Shown in pieces: positions 62,432-64,000 of a stretch of 64,000 bases of DNA. Position 1 is the stretch's first letter. Each line of letters starts with the position of its first letter. Location: contig JANVCC010000030.1 in NCBI GenBank assembly GCA_025345505.1, positions 2,158,123 to 2,222,122 on the forward strand, in the 5' to 3' direction. A model generated the notes under the pieces. That model made no database searches and was not told the DNA's origin. It worked only from the letters and a program-made list of their open reading frames with translations. The translations under genes and the position numbers were made by a program. The DNA is from Todiramphus chloris collaris (lineage: Eukaryota > Chordata > Aves > Coraciiformes > Alcedinidae).

Positions 62432-64000
62432 CGCTACTGCAACTCAAGATGGGAACATGTTTATGAAAGCACATTTATACACCCGTATACACATGCCGAG
62501 GCACACCGATGCTCCAGACTCCTGTCAGAAGGCAATCGAGCTATTCACACATTATCAGTCCTGATTCTGCTCCTGGCAAGGCAAAGGGATATTCGCTGAA
62601 GCCATTAAGCTGCAGCAACCCTGCATATGATATATACAATGCAAGGTTGTTTCCACATATTGTGGTCATGAAGCCTTCGAGCCATCACTCCTGTTTCTAA
62701 ACGAGGAAACCTTCATTTGCCATAAGATGTAATATTAGAAGATTTAGTGTTTCTATAGCTACAGGCAAGGAGTGGAGTGGTAATATATTTAGTGTCCTTT
62801 GACCTTTTTTTTCTAAATCTCCACTGAAATAAGCTGTCAAGTTTGAGAAATGTCAAAGTTTGGTCATTTGAGTCTACCCGGAGGTGTAATTTTGCATGGT
62901 GTACAATTCCTGCTAATTTATCACAACATGTTATTTCACACATAGTCAACACAGTGTGACATTCAGCACCCGGAACTCAACAATGTCTACATGCTGAAAT
63001 GAGTTTATGATTTCTCTTTAAGAGAAAGTCCAAGGTGTGTTATTTCAGGTCAACAGAGGAATCCTCAGTGGATTTCTGGGGATAAAAATCAACAGAAGCA
63101 TCCCCTCTTTCCGCTGCTTCTCCTGCATACCAACCTGTTAGCAGATCTGCTGCTCTCTACACAGCCCTTCCACATCAACCAGCACTGACTTCAGTGTGGA
63201 AGCATCTTAAATTAAAAGCTGATTTGCTCCTTTAGTTGAGTATCACTGCAAACACATTTAAAATCTGGCATGAAATGAAACTATATGTAAAGCTCTATAT
63301 ATCAGTAATATTTATGGTTTCAGTAGCTTTCCGGGAGAATTTTACACTTTGCTATCAGCCCTTCCAGCATTAAGTCACAAAAAGAAGCTAGATCTGATGC
63401 TGTTTTCAGCCAAGTCCAGTTACCCAACTGTGACCACAGCCTTGGAAAAAGAGCCACAACTGCTTAGCCTACGGTTTTATCTTCAGCCTCTCTTTGGTGG
63501 ACTCCAAAGTGTCACATTTGGAAATCTCTCAGCTTTTTTGGGATGCATGAAGCTGAGGGTATTACATTAAAAAAACTAGAGGATTCCATTTTCTAAAGAC
63601 TATCTCAATTCTCAGTTGTCCATCTCTAGTGCGCTATAGACACTTTTGACACCTACAAGTTGACAGTTAAACTTTCATATGCACAGAATTTATCACAGAC
63701 TGGTATTAGGCTGAACTCTCAACATTTCTTATTAATACCATGAGTCTGTACTAATGAAGTTACAGCAATAATTTCTTAAGTAATAAATAGAATACTTACT
63801 GGCTATTAACAAATCAGCCTTAGAGAAACTTCACGAACTACAATAAACAGATCAGCTGCTTTAGAGAAAAAACTTTCAGTAAATCTTCTTGTTCTTTTAG
63901 GCCAGGGTTTGCACACAGTTATTAGAGCTTAAATTGCTTATGCTGTAGTACTTCTTGATTTAGAGATGTTGGCAACTGAACATAAGCAAAGTGTGCATTA

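Larger units (their letters stand above)
53308..64000 (-). other. NAALADL2: NAALADL2 intron (or 5' region) upstream of the 52806-53307 exon (partial)
   Basis: The acceptor TAG at 53310-53308 shows that an upstream exon is spliced on, so this stretch is intronic in at least one transcript. No short upstream coding exon could be recognised to 64000. Contents are an A/C-rich tract just upstream of the acceptor, an old CR1 fragment at 54.9-55.3 kb, an A-rich tract at 55.8 kb, a better-preserved CR1 at 59.5-60.3 kb, C11 and G14 homopolymers near 60.8-61.0 kb, a full CRE at 56312 and an RFX X-box at 62418. Confidence 0.75.

Noticed and set aside
1..64000. CRISPR arrays, tRNA or rRNA genes, bacterial-type operons
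   Set aside because: No regularly spaced repeats with unique spacers, no cloverleaf or box A/B sequences, and no dense gene arrangement. The sequence is vertebrate intron.

Overview
This is a window of vertebrate, most likely avian, nuclear DNA. It is AT-rich, gene-poor and intronic. Its recognisable interspersed repeats are nearly all CR1 LINEs: two well-preserved fragments, two short 3' ends and two old, worn fragments. Low repeat density with CR1 dominant fits a bird best. A turtle or crocodilian cannot be excluded from sequence alone.

One gene explains the window. On the minus strand are two exons of NAALADL2, the 'inactive' N-acetylated-alpha-linked acidic dipeptidase-like protein 2, a type II membrane protein related to glutamate carboxypeptidase II and the transferrin receptor. 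The exon at 52806-53307 encodes the cytoplasmic tail, the single transmembrane helix and the start of the stalk. The exon at 6079-6349 encodes the first part of the extracellular region. The two splice cleanly (AG|A across the junction) into 255 continuous codons. The rest of the protein must lie at lower coordinates outside the window, and any upstream exons beyond 64000.

Layout: 1-6078 is intron downstream of the second exon. 6079-6349 is an exon. 6350-52805 is one intron of about 46.5 kb holding CR1 copies (about 16.0-16.3, 29.0-30.6, 41.0-41.2 and 52.6-52.7 kb), a 21-bp tandem array, microsatellites and several inverted repeats. 52806-53307 is an exon. 53308-64000 is the upstream intron, with CR1 copies at 54.9-55.3 and 59.5-60.3 kb.

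No prokaryotic-type operon, CRISPR array, tRNA or rRNA, or intact second protein-coding gene is supported. Open reading frames outside the two exons are short and unrecognised. No new biological system is evident. The best leads are small structures in the introns: a perfect RFX X-box, a full CRE, three CpG or GC-rich islets (one with a TATA box), near-perfect hairpins and palindromes, and an array carrying four antisense AATAAA hexamers.
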